Both the position numbers and the translations under genes were made by a program. A stretch of DNA of 64,000 bases from Gammaproteobacteria bacterium (GTDB lineage Bacteria; Pseudomonadota; Gammaproteobacteria; Thiohalobacterales; Thiohalobacteraceae), in NCBI GenBank assembly GCA_019911805.1, contig JAIOJV010000041.1, positions 1 to 64,000 on the forward strand. The letters run 5' to 3'. Each line of letters opens with the position of its first letter. Position 1 is the first letter of the stretch. Below, piece by piece: positions 41,000-49,888 of this stretch. Under the pieces are notes generated by a model, which searched no databases, was not told the DNA's origin, and saw only the letters and a list, made by a program, of their open reading frames with translations.

Positions 41000-43104
41000 A
41001 GACTGAGCTCCTCCTCGTCGACGGTTTCGGCATCGAAGCTCAAATAGGCATCGTCTTCGGTAGTGTCGGCCGCGGTGACTTCGGGTAATTGCGTCGCAGC
41101 CTCGCGGACATCGAGTTTGCCGGTCACCACATCGGCGACGAGGCGGGTGCGGTATTCGATCATTAATTGAATCTCTCGGGAGAGCCGGTGTATGGCGGAG
41201 TCCAAAGCCCCCGTTTCACACTCGATGTAGCCAAGAATCTGGAACCGCTCCTCAGGCGGCGGCATCGGAGTCTTTATGCCCAGAAACCGCTCTTTCGGAA
41301 TAGTATTGCGCAATCCGGAATACAGAGGGCTAAGCAGCTTGCGATCATCCATCGCAATGTAGAACGATTCCAGAAACCTAGCAGTATCGTGATCAGAGCA
41401 TTCCATCACGGTGTAGGCACCGGTGATCATGCCGTTGAATCGTGAGTGACCAACGGTGCGCGGTGTTTCTGGCACATCGAACAGACAAAAGACCAAATCA
41501 CCGACCCTCACCTCTTGCGAAGTACCCATGTCGGAAGAGAACTTACCTCTCATTTCCGCTAGGTCTCGCACGATTACTCCGCGTTTGGTGAGTGACAGCA
41601 GTTGAAACTGGTTGTGTTTCTCGCCGACGAGCACCTTTCTAATCCGTAGGAAGGCGCGATTAGGTGCCAGCTCCCAATGCTGCGGAATGTCGCCGAGCCA
41701 GGGGATGCCGGAGGGTTTGAGGGGGGCGGAGGGTTTGAGGCCGCGGGTGACAGCGCGGTGGATGATGGCCTGCTTCTGCTCGTTGAGGAGCGCGATCACC
41801 TTCTGCTTCGCCAGGATCGCCCGCTCCAGCCGCCCGTTCGCCCAGTCCAGAAACCGCACGATCGCCGCCTGCTCGTCGGGAGGGGGTTGGGGAGTTTTTG
41901 TACCCAGAAACCTATCAGCAGGAATCGTGTTCCTTAAGCCGGAGTAGAGCGGACTAAGGAGTTTCCTATCGTCCATGGCTCGATAGAATAACTCGAAGTA
42001 CTCAGAACTGCCTCTGCCCAGAGATTCAAACACCGTATACGCCCCGGTGATCATTCCGTCGTGACGAGATAGGCCCACCGTTCGAGGCGTCTCCGGCACA
42101 TCAAACAGGCAAAAGACAAGGTCACCGTGTCGAACCTCCTGTGAGGTTCCCATGTCCGAAGAGAACTTCCCCTTTCCAGTCGTGATGTCACGAACTATAA
42201 CGCCCTGCTTTGTAAGAGAGAGGAGACGGTAATCACTATGGCGATTGCCGACGAGGATTTTTCTTTTACGGATAAGACCACGGTTGGGAATCAATCCCCA
42301 ATGCGTCGGCACACGCCCAAGCCACGGCAACCCCGACTCCTTATATGCTGAATACGGTTTAAGGTCGGCGATGCGGATACCGCACTCGTTACTCTCTAAA
42401 GAAGCGGCCGAAGGAGATTCTTTTACTACAGGCTCATCAAACAATGACGGCTGCATCACAGCCGGACCATCTATATGCCCGTGAGATGCACGTGCGGGTA
42501 ACTCCTCCGTCACCTCGTCTAGATGGGATTTCTTAATGCCAACAGCCTCTATAGGCCGTCCCTCAAGCATAAAGTCTGGGATAGTCAACGGTTGCACGTA
42601 CTTGAGCGATTCTCGACTGCTTGTTTTGATTTCTTCTCTCAACTCCATCAGCAGCCGGCCAAGAACGTTCATGCCGACCAGCGTGCACTCATCAATAGGT
42701 TTGGCGCCCCAAAAGTCATCCTTGCTCGACTGCTCAACAATTTGCTTGTCACCCGTCTTCAGGAGCAGCTCGCTGAAAGAACGCCAGTTTTGCGCGAGTT
42801 TCACCCTCAGGCACCAGCGCATGATCTTGACGCGCACCCGATCCCAATCCGGCCGTGAATCCTGGCGGTACGGCTTGCTCTTCATCTTCGCAGTCATCGG
42901 GCTTGCCTCGCCGATGATGAGCCGTTGCACCTCGGGACGGTGCGGGAACCGACAAGCCTGGTAAAGCGCCTCAGAAGTAAGAATGCGCACGCCATTGACA
43001 CGCAACGGGAAGCCTGCCGCCATATTGGACAAACCGCCAAAGGCTTCCTTCGTCTTGGAGAAGACTGCGCTTTCGGAGCGTTTGTAGGTGCGGATCTGCT
43101 TCAT
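40996..43104 (-). CDS. hsdS: NADAR domain fused to a type I specificity subunit (HsdS)
   Basis: About 702 residues from ATG 43104; a GTG one codon earlier is possible. Residues about 12-165 are a NADAR domain (FSKTKEAFGGLSNMAAGFPL, ALYQACRFPHRPEVQR, FWGAKPIDECTLVGMNVLGR). NADAR enzymes remove ADP-ribose-type groups. A linker leads to HsdS: TRD1 from about 250 (ESGLPWLGRVPTHWG), a central coiled region, TRD2 from about 470 (PSGIPWLGDIPQHWE), and a tail. The two TRDs are near copies (about two thirds identical by eye), so the recognition site should be palindromic-like. The stop overlaps the PLD gene start. Confidence 0.82.
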   Translation of the reverse strand: MKQIRTYKRSESAVFSKTKEAFGGLSNMAAGFPLRVNGVRILTSEALYQACRFPHRPEVQRLIIGEASPMTAKMKSKPYRQDSRPDWDRVRVKIMRWCLRVKLAQNWRSFSELLLKTGDKQIVEQSSKDDFWGAKPIDECTLVGMNVLGRLLMELREEIKTSSRESLKYVQPLTIPDFMLEGRPIEAVGIKKSHLDEVTEELPARASHGHIDGPAVMQPSLFDEPVVKESPSAASLESNECGIRIADLKPYSAYKESGLPWLGRVPTHWGLIPNRGLIRKRKILVGNRHSDYRLLSLTKQGVIVRDITTGKGKFSSDMGTSQEVRHGDLVFCLFDVPETPRTVGLSRHDGMITGAYTVFESLGRGSSEYFELFYRAMDDRKLLSPLYSGLRNTIPADRFLGTKTPQPPPDEQAAIVRFLDWANGRLERAILAKQKVIALLNEQKQAIIHRAVTRGLKPSAPLKPSGIPWLGDIPQHWELAPNRAFLRIRKVLVGEKHNQFQLLSLTKRGVIVRDLAEMRGKFSSDMGTSQEVRVGDLVFCLFDVPETPRTVGHSRFNGMITGAYTVMECSDHDTARFLESFYIAMDDRKLLSPLYSGLRNTIPKERFLGIKTPMPPPEERFQILGYIECETGALDSAIHRLSREIQLMIEYRTRLVADVVTGKLDVREAATQLPEVTAADTTEDDAYLSFDAETVDEEELSL

Positions 43105-43122
43105 CACTATGCTCGTTGACTA

Positions 43123-44151
43123 TCACCAAGGAATGACAATCTTTGCTCCTCCGTATGTTTTCCTAGGCAATAGCGGATACCAGTGGAACGGCCCGGAGGT
43201 CGCTTCAGGGTCACCCCACCACAGCGCAAGTGGTGTGTTGTTTGGGCAGTTCCGGAAGGTAGCGATCATCGACCCGAACCCTAGACCGAAGGGGCTGAAC
43301 CCCAGCGGGCGCATAACATCCTTAGGATGTTCGCTAAAAGATCGAATTTTGAGTCCCGCAATTAGAAATTCGCGTTCAAGCAATTGTCGCCCTTCTTCAC
43401 AGGAAAAGGGACCCAATTTTCCACCTGGCTTTCTAGGTTCGAATGGAAACTTGTGGGGCTTGGCTAGATATTGCTTTACCAGTTCGTCATCGGGCACTTC
43501 GCATGGCCAAAGCACTTCCGAGTCATTCTTGTAGTACTTGCGGTTCTCGATATTCAGGGAGCGCCAATAGTGGATTTCGATTTTTTTGCCTGAATCTGCG
43601 ATGGCTTCTTTGATTCGCTTGCCGACCATATATTCACCGCTAGTATGAATAGCAGCGACAATTACATGAACAGTAGCCTCCATAGAGGCTTGTTCTTTAA
43701 TCCATTTTACCAAATCATTCCCGACGCGATTACCGCTGAACATCACGTCATCCAGGTAGATGTACGCGCCTCCGTCCCGGCCACAGTCTTTGACTCGAAG
43801 TTTGCACTGAGCATGTAACTCCGCATCGAAGATTTCCAGTATCTCCTTTTGACTGTGGCCATTATCCTGGATCGACAGAAAATGGGCGCTGGCCCAGAAA
43901 GCACAAGGGTCTTCCCCTGCCAGTTTCTTGTTCTTGACGAGTTCCTTGAGGAAACCGGAAACCGTATCTTTGTTGACGTACGTCTTCTGAAGGACGTGGT
44001 CCAATTCGCGCAGCATTGGAAGGTGGACCCCTGTATCAAACTGCTTCACCCAACGATCAACATGCCCCGGAATCGGCTGGGCGATCTCGCCCGCCCGGTA
44101 ATCCCGGATGGTGTGGGCAATGGATGCCAGCAGATCGCTGCGCTCGGTCAT
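43123..44151 (-). CDS. Phosphoribosyltransferase-like conflict protein (PRTase-CE type)
   Basis: A 342-residue protein from ATG 44151, which overlaps the hsdM stop (ATGA). A PRPP-loop-like motif YIYLDDVMFSGNR (130-142) lies after a helical N-terminal half and is followed by the strand VHVIVAAIHTSGEYMV. This is the PRTase layout (strand-DD-x-SG-N). Similar domains occur as predicted effectors in bacterial conflict systems (PRTase-CE). No housekeeping salvage enzyme has this N-terminal region. It sits between hsdM and the NADAR-HsdS gene. The reaction and substrate are not known. Confidence 0.65.
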   Translation of the reverse strand: MTERSDLLASIAHTIRDYRAGEIAQPIPGHVDRWVKQFDTGVHLPMLRELDHVLQKTYVNKDTVSGFLKELVKNKKLAGEDPCAFWASAHFLSIQDNGHSQKEILEIFDAELHAQCKLRVKDCGRDGGAYIYLDDVMFSGNRVGNDLVKWIKEQASMEATVHVIVAAIHTSGEYMVGKRIKEAIADSGKKIEIHYWRSLNIENRKYYKNDSEVLWPCEVPDDELVKQYLAKPHKFPFEPRKPGGKLGPFSCEEGRQLLEREFLIAGLKIRSFSEHPKDVMRPLGFSPFGLGFGSMIATFRNCPNNTPLALWWGDPEATSGPFHWYPLLPRKTYGGAKIVIPW

Positions 44152-46448
44152 TTCGCGCCTCCACCAATAATTTCGGTGATCAGGCCTTCGGTTTCTTTCT
44201 CCAGCGCGAGTATGTCGGCGCGTATTTCGTCCAGCGTGCGCAGCGGTTTCGGTTTGTAGAAGTGACGGGTGAAGCTTATCTCGTAGCCGATCTTGGTCGC
44301 GTCTGCCTTGATCCATGCGTCTGGCGTGTAGGGGAGCACCTCGCGGCGGATGAAGGCCTCGATGCCGCCGTCTTCGAGTAGTGGCACCTGTTCGGTATCG
44401 CGCAGGTCGGCATCGTGTTCGTGCTCGACGATAGCGGGCTTGCCGTCCAGCGTAACCTCATACAGGCCGCGCAGCGGGTCGGGCTTGGTCTTGCCGGGTT
44501 TGTGTGTCTTGCCGATCACGGGCGGCGCGGTTTCGACGCGCCAGCTCACGGCTTTGAGGATCTGCTTCAGGTCGGCCGCCGGGAGTTTGCGGTCCGCTTT
44601 CTTGAGCGCCGCAGCCACGCGATCACGGAAGATGTTGTGGTCCTCGAAGAGTTTGTCGCCCAACGTCTCGCGTAAGGCCATGGCGGTTTCGACCAGGCGT
44701 GCGTCGCGTTCCCAGGTCTTCGGGTCGAGCAGCTTCTTCTTCTTTTTCTCGGGTATGCCCTTCTTGGCGCCGCCGTCTTCTTCGTTGCCCTCGTCCTCGT
44801 CGCTGGACCAGTCGGCGAGGCGCTTCTCCAGCGCCCCTGAAATCTTGTCGAAATTGGTAACGAGATCGTCGCCGAACTCGTCGTAGAGCGCGGCACGCAA
44901 GTCTTCGTCACCGGAATCGAAACGCAGGGTTTCGATGGCCTTGCGCGTGAGCTGACTGTGTAGGCGCAGCGGGCGGTCGACCGTTACCTTCCAGTAGCCG
45001 AAAGCGGCATTGGGGAAGATTTTGGACTCGGGAGTATCCTTGAAGTCGAGGAAGGTGCGGCTGATACGCTCGATGTTCTCGGGCGAGAGCTCGCAATTCT
45101 TCTTGCCGAGGTTTTTGCGCAACGGCTTGTACCACTGGCTGGCGTCGATGAGTTGCACTTGGCCCTTGCGGTGCGAGGGCTTTTTGTTGGACAGCACCCA
45201 GATATAGGTGGCGATGCCGGTGTTGTAGAAGAGGTTGAGCGGCAGCGCGACGATGGCCTCGACCCAGTCGTTCTCGATGAGCCAACGGCGGATGTTACTT
45301 TCCCCTTGGCCGGCGTCGCCGGTAAACAGCGAGCTGCCGTTGTGGACTTCGGCGATGCGGCTGCCCAGCGCCGATTTATTGTTCATCTTCGAGGCCATGT
45401 TGGCGAGGAAGAGCATCTGGCCATCGCTGGAGCGGGTGACAAGCGAGAGCTCTTCGCCCTGGTGCATCACCTTGAAGCGCGGATCGCGCATGCCGTCCTT
45501 GCCACCCATTGCCTCGAGGTCTTTCTTCCAGCTCTTGCCGTAAGGCGGATTAGCGAGCATGAAGTCGAACTCTTGCGCCGGGAAGGCGTCGTGCGCAAGC
45601 GTGGACCATTCCGCGCCGCCAACGATGTGGTCGGCGCTTTCGCCCTCGCCTTTGAGCAGCATGTCCGCTTTGCAGACGGCGTAGGTCTCGGGGTTGATCT
45701 CCTGGCCGTAGAGAAGGCTCGTGATCTGCTGCTTGCGCTTCGCGCCGATGGCCGCGAGCGTTTCCTCTGCCACGGTCAGCATGCCGCCGGTACCGCAGGC
45801 ACAGTCATACAGGAGGTAGGTGCCGGACTTGAGTTGGTTCTCGATCGGCAGGAACACAAGGTTCGCCATCAGGCGTACGGCGTCGCGCGGCGTCCAGTGT
45901 TCGCCCGCCTCTTCATTGTTGTCCTCGTTGAACTTGCGGACCAATTCTTCGAAGACGGTGCCCATCGCATGGTTGTCGATGCCGGCCGGCGACAGGTCAA
46001 TCTCGGGGTCGAGGAACTTGTTGATGAGCGTGCCGATCGCGTCAGCCTTGGACAGGGTTTGCAGCTGATTACGAAACTTGAAGTTCTCGAGGATGTCCTG
46101 AACGTTGGGTGAGAAGCCGTCGAGGTAGTCTTCGAAGTCGGCGAGCAATTGCTGCTGGCTGCCGCGTGATTTGAGGTCGCGCAAGGTGAACTTCGACGTA
46201 TTGTAGAAAGCCTGGCCAGCTGCTTCGGCGAGCGCGGCGCGTTGCTCGGTGATGCCTGCCTTGTCGAGCATCGCCTTGGTTTCAAGCACCTTTTGCTTGG
46301 TGGGCTCGAGTACGGCATCCAGGCGCCGGATAACGCACATCGGCAGGATGACGTCGGGGTACTTGCCGCGCTTAAAGAGGTCGCGGAGTACGTCGTCCGC
46401 GATTCCCCAAATAAAAGAGACGATCTTATTGTGTGTGGCCTGGTCCAT
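44148..46448 (-). CDS. hsdM: Type I modification methyltransferase subunit M
   Basis: A 766-residue protein from ATG 46448; the longer TTG-started frame lacks a signal. The N-terminal domain has FIWGIADDVLRDLFKRGKYP. The methylase core has motif I LLYDCACGTGGMLTV (about 214-228) and motif IV FDFMLANPPYGKSW. The region after about 480, including a charged linker with KKGIPEKKKKKLLDPKTWER, is longer than in a minimal HsdM. The product methylates adenine at the site read by HsdS. It is the first gene of the operon. A 483-bp gap with lexA on the other strand lies upstream. Confidence 0.92.
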   Translation of the reverse strand: MDQATHNKIVSFIWGIADDVLRDLFKRGKYPDVILPMCVIRRLDAVLEPTKQKVLETKAMLDKAGITEQRAALAEAAGQAFYNTSKFTLRDLKSRGSQQQLLADFEDYLDGFSPNVQDILENFKFRNQLQTLSKADAIGTLINKFLDPEIDLSPAGIDNHAMGTVFEELVRKFNEDNNEEAGEHWTPRDAVRLMANLVFLPIENQLKSGTYLLYDCACGTGGMLTVAEETLAAIGAKRKQQITSLLYGQEINPETYAVCKADMLLKGEGESADHIVGGAEWSTLAHDAFPAQEFDFMLANPPYGKSWKKDLEAMGGKDGMRDPRFKVMHQGEELSLVTRSSDGQMLFLANMASKMNNKSALGSRIAEVHNGSSLFTGDAGQGESNIRRWLIENDWVEAIVALPLNLFYNTGIATYIWVLSNKKPSHRKGQVQLIDASQWYKPLRKNLGKKNCELSPENIERISRTFLDFKDTPESKIFPNAAFGYWKVTVDRPLRLHSQLTRKAIETLRFDSGDEDLRAALYDEFGDDLVTNFDKISGALEKRLADWSSDEDEGNEEDGGAKKGIPEKKKKKLLDPKTWERDARLVETAMALRETLGDKLFEDHNIFRDRVAAALKKADRKLPAADLKQILKAVSWRVETAPPVIGKTHKPGKTKPDPLRGLYEVTLDGKPAIVEHEHDADLRDTEQVPLLEDGGIEAFIRREVLPYTPDAWIKADATKIGYEISFTRHFYKPKPLRTLDEIRADILALEKETEGLITEIIGGGAK

Positions 46449-46463
46449 GCTTGAACGACTCAA

Positions 46464-46804
46464 AAGCGTATTTATCGCGCACCAGGACAGCCCCAGTCAC
46501 GAAGGGTTGGATGAAATAATGTACTTGGGCGAAGCTCCCTAGCCCGGAACTCAATTCCGATTGCCCTCTTTAGCTACCCACCGCTTCTCGGGCGGTTATC
46601 AGGTATCAGCGCACGATTCTGGGGCTGAGCCCGTGTCGGTATGCGCCGTGCAGCCCCATTTGTATATTCGTCGCGCGACCACCCGCCGGCATCGGAGGGG
46701 GCGAGATCATTCTTTGGGGCTAAAAATTCCTGTAAAGGCCAGAGCTTACCGCATTGTGTCTGAATCGTCATGCCCTTTCCGGGGGCGGGGAGTAGAGGTT
46801 GGAA
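46464..46804. other. Upstream region of the hsd operon
   Basis: About 340 bp with no supportable gene; short frames on both strands are incoherent. It should contain the minus-strand promoter for the restriction operon. The island-to-core boundary lies here or in the repeats just to the right. Confidence 0.4.
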
Positions 46805-46867
46805 AATCTCGTTTTATCTGGCACCCAATCTCATTTTTACTGGCACCAATCTCACTTTCCGTGGCGC
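46805..46867. repeat. Three tandem 21-bp repeats, IS-end-like
   Basis: AATCTCGTTTTATCTGGCACC (46805-46825), AATCTCATTTTTACTGGCACC (46827-46847) and AATCTCACTTTCCGTGGCG (from 46848) repeat at a period of about 21-22 bp. Repeated sequences of this kind are found at the ends of IS21-like (istA/istB) elements, so they may be the footprint of a lost IS. No transposase gene is present. They sit exactly between the restriction island and the core genes. Confidence 0.5.
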
Positions 46868-46899
46868 TCGACGGCTCCTGACTTGATTTGTACCTGAGG

Positions 46900-46934
46900 C
46901 TGTATATACTTCCAGGTACTGTATAAATCATCAG
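46900..46934 (+). promoter_or_regulatory. Two LexA (SOS) boxes upstream of lexA
   Basis: CTGTATATACTTCCAG (46900-46915) and CTGTATAAATCATCAG (46919-46934) both fit CTG-N10-CAG and are 3 bp apart. The second box reaches to within 12 bp of the lexA start, where it would overlap the ribosome-binding site. This is the expected autoregulation of lexA and, through overlap, of imuA and imuB. Confidence 0.85.
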
Positions 46935-46945
46935 GTGATGCCAGC

Positions 46946-47548
46946 ATGTCCGAGTTGACCCCGCGCCAGGCCGAAATCCTGGAGCTGATCCGCGAATCCA
47001 TCGCCGAACGCGGTTCACCACCGACCCGTGCCGAGATCGCCACGGCTTTCGGCTTCCGTTCACCCAATGCTGCCGAGGAGCACCTCAAGGCACTGGCGCG
47101 CAAGGGGGCCATAGAGTTGTTGCCGGGCTCCTCGCGCGGTATTCGTCTGCTGGAGGAACCCGGTCTGCCGGTGGTCGGACGGGTCGCGGCCGGTTCGCCC
47201 ATCCTGGCCGAGCAACACATCGAGCAGCACTACGAAGTCGATCCGCGGGTGTTCCAGCCGCGCGCCCATTATCTGTTGCGGGTGCGCGGTATGAGCATGC
47301 GCGATGCCGGCATTCTCGACGACGATCTGCTCGCCGTACATCGCACGCACGAGGCGCGTAACGGTCAGGTGGTAGTGGCACGTGTCGAGGACGAGGTCAC
47401 CGTGAAGCGCTTCCAGCGACGCGGCAGCCAGGTGCAGTTGCTGCCGGAAAACCCCGATTTCGAACCCATCCACGTCGATCTGCGCCACCAATCCCTGGTT
47501 ATCGAGGGATTGGGCGTCGGTGTCCTCCGGACCGGGCACGCACTATGA
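46946..47548 (+). CDS. lexA: LexA repressor of the SOS response
   Basis: A 200-residue protein, full family length. The N-terminal winged HTH ([40 protein letters not shown]) is followed by the peptidase domain with the cleavable Ala-Gly-type site ([20 protein letters not shown]), the catalytic Ser in [13 protein letters not shown] and the Lys in [10 protein letters not shown]. RecA filaments stimulate self-cleavage, which derepresses the SOS genes. It carries two SOS boxes in its own promoter and overlaps imuA by an ATGA junction. A lexA next to imuA/imuB is a frequent arrangement of the mutasome. Confidence 0.95.
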   Translation: MSELTPRQAEILELIRESIAERGSPPTRAEIATAFGFRSPNAAEEHLKALARKGAIELLPGSSRGIRLLEEPGLPVVGRVAAGSPILAEQHIEQHYEVDPRVFQPRAHYLLRVRGMSMRDAGILDDDLLAVHRTHEARNGQVVVARVEDEVTVKRFQRRGSQVQLLPENPDFEPIHVDLRHQSLVIEGLGVGVLRTGHAL

Positions 47549-48189
47549 ATCTCGATCATCTGTTGCAGCGCGCCGACATCTGGCGTGGTAGTGAGCAATC
47601 CACGCGCATGCCCGCCATCTCCACGGGCTTTGCGGAGCTGGATGCGGTATTCCCCGGCGGTGGCTGGCCGCAGGGCGCGCTGACCGAACTGCTGGTACCG
47701 CGCGAGGGCATAGGTGCCCTGCAGTTGCTGCTGCCGGCACTCGCGCGCCTGAGCCAGCAGCAACGCTGGATTGCCTGGGTGGCGCCGCCCTACATCCCCT
47801 ATGCCCCGGCATTGGCGGCGGCGGGGGTGGACCTGTCGCGGATGCTGCTCATCCATCCCCGGGCTGGAGGCGATGGCCTCTGGGCCATAGAACAGAGCCT
47901 GCGCTCCGGCACCTGCGGCGCCGTGCTGGCCTGGCCCGTCGTCGGCGACGGCAAGGTCCTGCGCCGGCTGCAGCTGGCCGCCGAGGCTGGTCAGTCGCTG
48001 GGTATCCTGTTCAGACCGGAGCAGGTTGCCGAACGGCCCTCGCCGGCGGCGCTGCGGGTACAGATCTCGCGTCGTCACGATGGTGTGGCGGTGCAGGTGC
48101 TCAAACGCCGTGGTGGCTGGGCGGCCGGCCCGGTGCCGCTGTCGTTGGATCAGCTGCTGCGGCAGACGCCGGAGCCCTGCCTCTCCTGA
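47545..48189 (+). CDS. imuA: ImuA, SOS mutasome accessory protein
   Basis: A 214-residue protein, RecA/SulA-like in fold. Key stretches: [20 protein letters not shown] (about 28-47), [20 protein letters not shown] and [20 protein letters not shown]. ImuA works with ImuB and ImuC/DnaE2 in translesion synthesis; this copy lies directly after lexA with a 4-bp overlap and ahead of imuB. The canonical Walker A of RecA is not evident, as is usual in ImuA. Expression should be SOS-controlled through the lexA boxes. Confidence 0.85.
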   Translation: MNLDHLLQRADIWRGSEQSTRMPAISTGFAELDAVFPGGGWPQGALTELLVPREGIGALQLLLPALARLSQQQRWIAWVAPPYIPYAPALAAAGVDLSRMLLIHPRAGGDGLWAIEQSLRSGTCGAVLAWPVVGDGKVLRRLQLAAEAGQSLGILFRPEQVAERPSPAALRVQISRRHDGVAVQVLKRRGGWAAGPVPLSLDQLLRQTPEPCLS

Positions 48190-48298
48190 AACGATCCGCA
48201 ACGCGCTGACCATAGGCTGCCTGACATAGTCGCACTCTACGGAGAAATCCCTGCGTGCGATCTGTTGATCCGCCCCGAGTGCCGTCAGAGTTTTTCGC

Positions 48299-49882
48299 AT
48301 GTTGTTCCGCAAGTCTGCAGGCAAGCCGTCTTCCACACAGGCCTTATTGCGTCTGGTCGACCGCGGTGTGTCGTCCAAGGAGGATCACACCGACTCCGGT
48401 ATCGGCGCGGACACTGGTGCGCGTCTGTGGTTGTGCGTACATCTGCCGCAGCTGCCGTTGGAGGTCTATGTCCGCGCACAGCCCGAGCCCGAATCCGGGG
48501 TCCTGGTCATTCATGACGGCCATGCGCGCAGCCCCTGTGTCATCGCGGCGACGCCTCGGGTACGGGCGGCCGGTGTGCAGGCAGGTATGCGTCTGGAGGC
48601 GGCACACGCCCTGTGCGCCGGTCTGCGGGTGCAGACGCGTGATACCGTGGCCGAGCAGCGGCTGCTGCACAACGTTGCCGCCTGGTGCGGCCAATTCTCC
48701 TCCCTGATAACCCTGGTACCACCGGATACCATTCTGGTGGAGGTGCGCGGCAGTCTGCGCCTGTTCGGGGGCATCGAGCCTGTATGGAGGGCCGTGCAGA
48801 CAGGTGTACAGGCCTTGGGTCTCACGGCGCAATTGGCGTTGGCACCGGTACCGTTGGCCGCGACCTGGCTGGCACGTGCCGGCATGGCGGTGAAACTGGT
48901 TGGACAGGGCGGGGTGGTGCGACAGCTGTCGCGGCTGCCGCTGGCGGTGTTGGGGCTGGATGAACGTGATCATGTCTCCCTGCAAGGCATGGGGCTGCGG
49001 CGTCTGGGGGATATCCTGCGCCTGCCGCGTGCCGGTCTTGCGCGGCGTCTCGGTCCGCAGCTGCTGAATCGTCTCGACCAGGCCTTGGGGCGTGTGCCCG
49101 ATCCGCGACCGCCCTTCGAGCCGCCGGCACGCTTTGTTAGTGAACTTTTACTGCCCGATGATGTGGAGGTCATGCAAGGCCTGCTCCCGGGTGTGCAGCG
49201 CCTGACAGAGGAGCTGGGCGGTTGGCTGGTGGCGCGCGTCGCCGGCGTGACGGCATTGCGACTGTCGTTGCAGCATCAGAGCGGGCGCGACACCGTCGTC
49301 CGCGTGAACTGTGCCGAGCCGACTCGGGATGCGCGGCATATCTTTACTCTGTTGGAGGCCCGACTGGAGCGGGTGCGACTGCCAGCCCCGGTACAGGCCT
49401 TGCGGCTGCTGGTGCTGGATAGTCGTCCGCTCGCCGGGCGGTCCACCGATCTCTTCGAGGGTGCGCACGCACCTCGACAGATTCTGGTGCAGGCACATGC
49501 CGTTCTGCTGGAACAACTGCGTGCGCGGCTGGGTGACAAGGCGGTACGCGGGCTGTGCCTGCGTGACGATCATCGACCGGAACACGCCTGGCGCTGGTGT
49601 GAACCAGGAATGGGAGACGCAATTCCGGAGCCGGTTTCGCTGCGGCGCCCGCTCTGGCTGCTGCAGGGGCCGGTGCCACTGCGCATGCGCGATGATCGTC
49701 CCTGGCTGGTGGGCGAGCTGCGACTGCTGTCTGGGCGCGAACGCATCGAAGGCGGCTGGTGGGACGGCACCGATGTGGCCCGTGATTATTTCATCGCCGA
49801 AGACCGGCACGGTGCCCGCTATTGGATCTTCCGCGAACTGCGCAGGGAGGGGCGGTGGTTCCTGCAGGGGATATTCGCGTGA
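48299..49882 (+). CDS. imuB: ImuB, Y-family polymerase-like mutasome protein
   Basis: A 527-residue protein. After about 40 residues of poor sequence the Y-family fold begins (ARLWLCVHLPQLPLEVYVRA). The active-site acidic residues of working Y polymerases are not present in this first strand (CVHLPQLP instead of D-x-D), as is normal for ImuB. The helix-hairpin-helix region (LQGMGLRRLGDILRLPRAGL) and a C-terminal little-finger-like half follow. ImuB contacts DnaE2 and the sliding clamp. The start is uncertain: no ribosome site precedes the ATG, and a later start just before ARLWLC would match the family better. It is convergent with the next gene, 6 bp apart. Confidence 0.85.
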   Translation: MLFRKSAGKPSSTQALLRLVDRGVSSKEDHTDSGIGADTGARLWLCVHLPQLPLEVYVRAQPEPESGVLVIHDGHARSPCVIAATPRVRAAGVQAGMRLEAAHALCAGLRVQTRDTVAEQRLLHNVAAWCGQFSSLITLVPPDTILVEVRGSLRLFGGIEPVWRAVQTGVQALGLTAQLALAPVPLAATWLARAGMAVKLVGQGGVVRQLSRLPLAVLGLDERDHVSLQGMGLRRLGDILRLPRAGLARRLGPQLLNRLDQALGRVPDPRPPFEPPARFVSELLLPDDVEVMQGLLPGVQRLTEELGGWLVARVAGVTALRLSLQHQSGRDTVVRVNCAEPTRDARHIFTLLEARLERVRLPAPVQALRLLVLDSRPLAGRSTDLFEGAHAPRQILVQAHAVLLEQLRARLGDKAVRGLCLRDDHRPEHAWRWCEPGMGDAIPEPVSLRRPLWLLQGPVPLRMRDDRPWLVGELRLLSGRERIEGGWWDGTDVARDYFIAEDRHGARYWIFRELRREGRWFLQGIFA

Positions 49883-49888
49883 GAAAAG

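Noticed and set aside
45153-46112. Plus-strand open frame of 319 codons
   Set aside because: It lies opposite the hsdM methylase core, which carries motifs I and IV.
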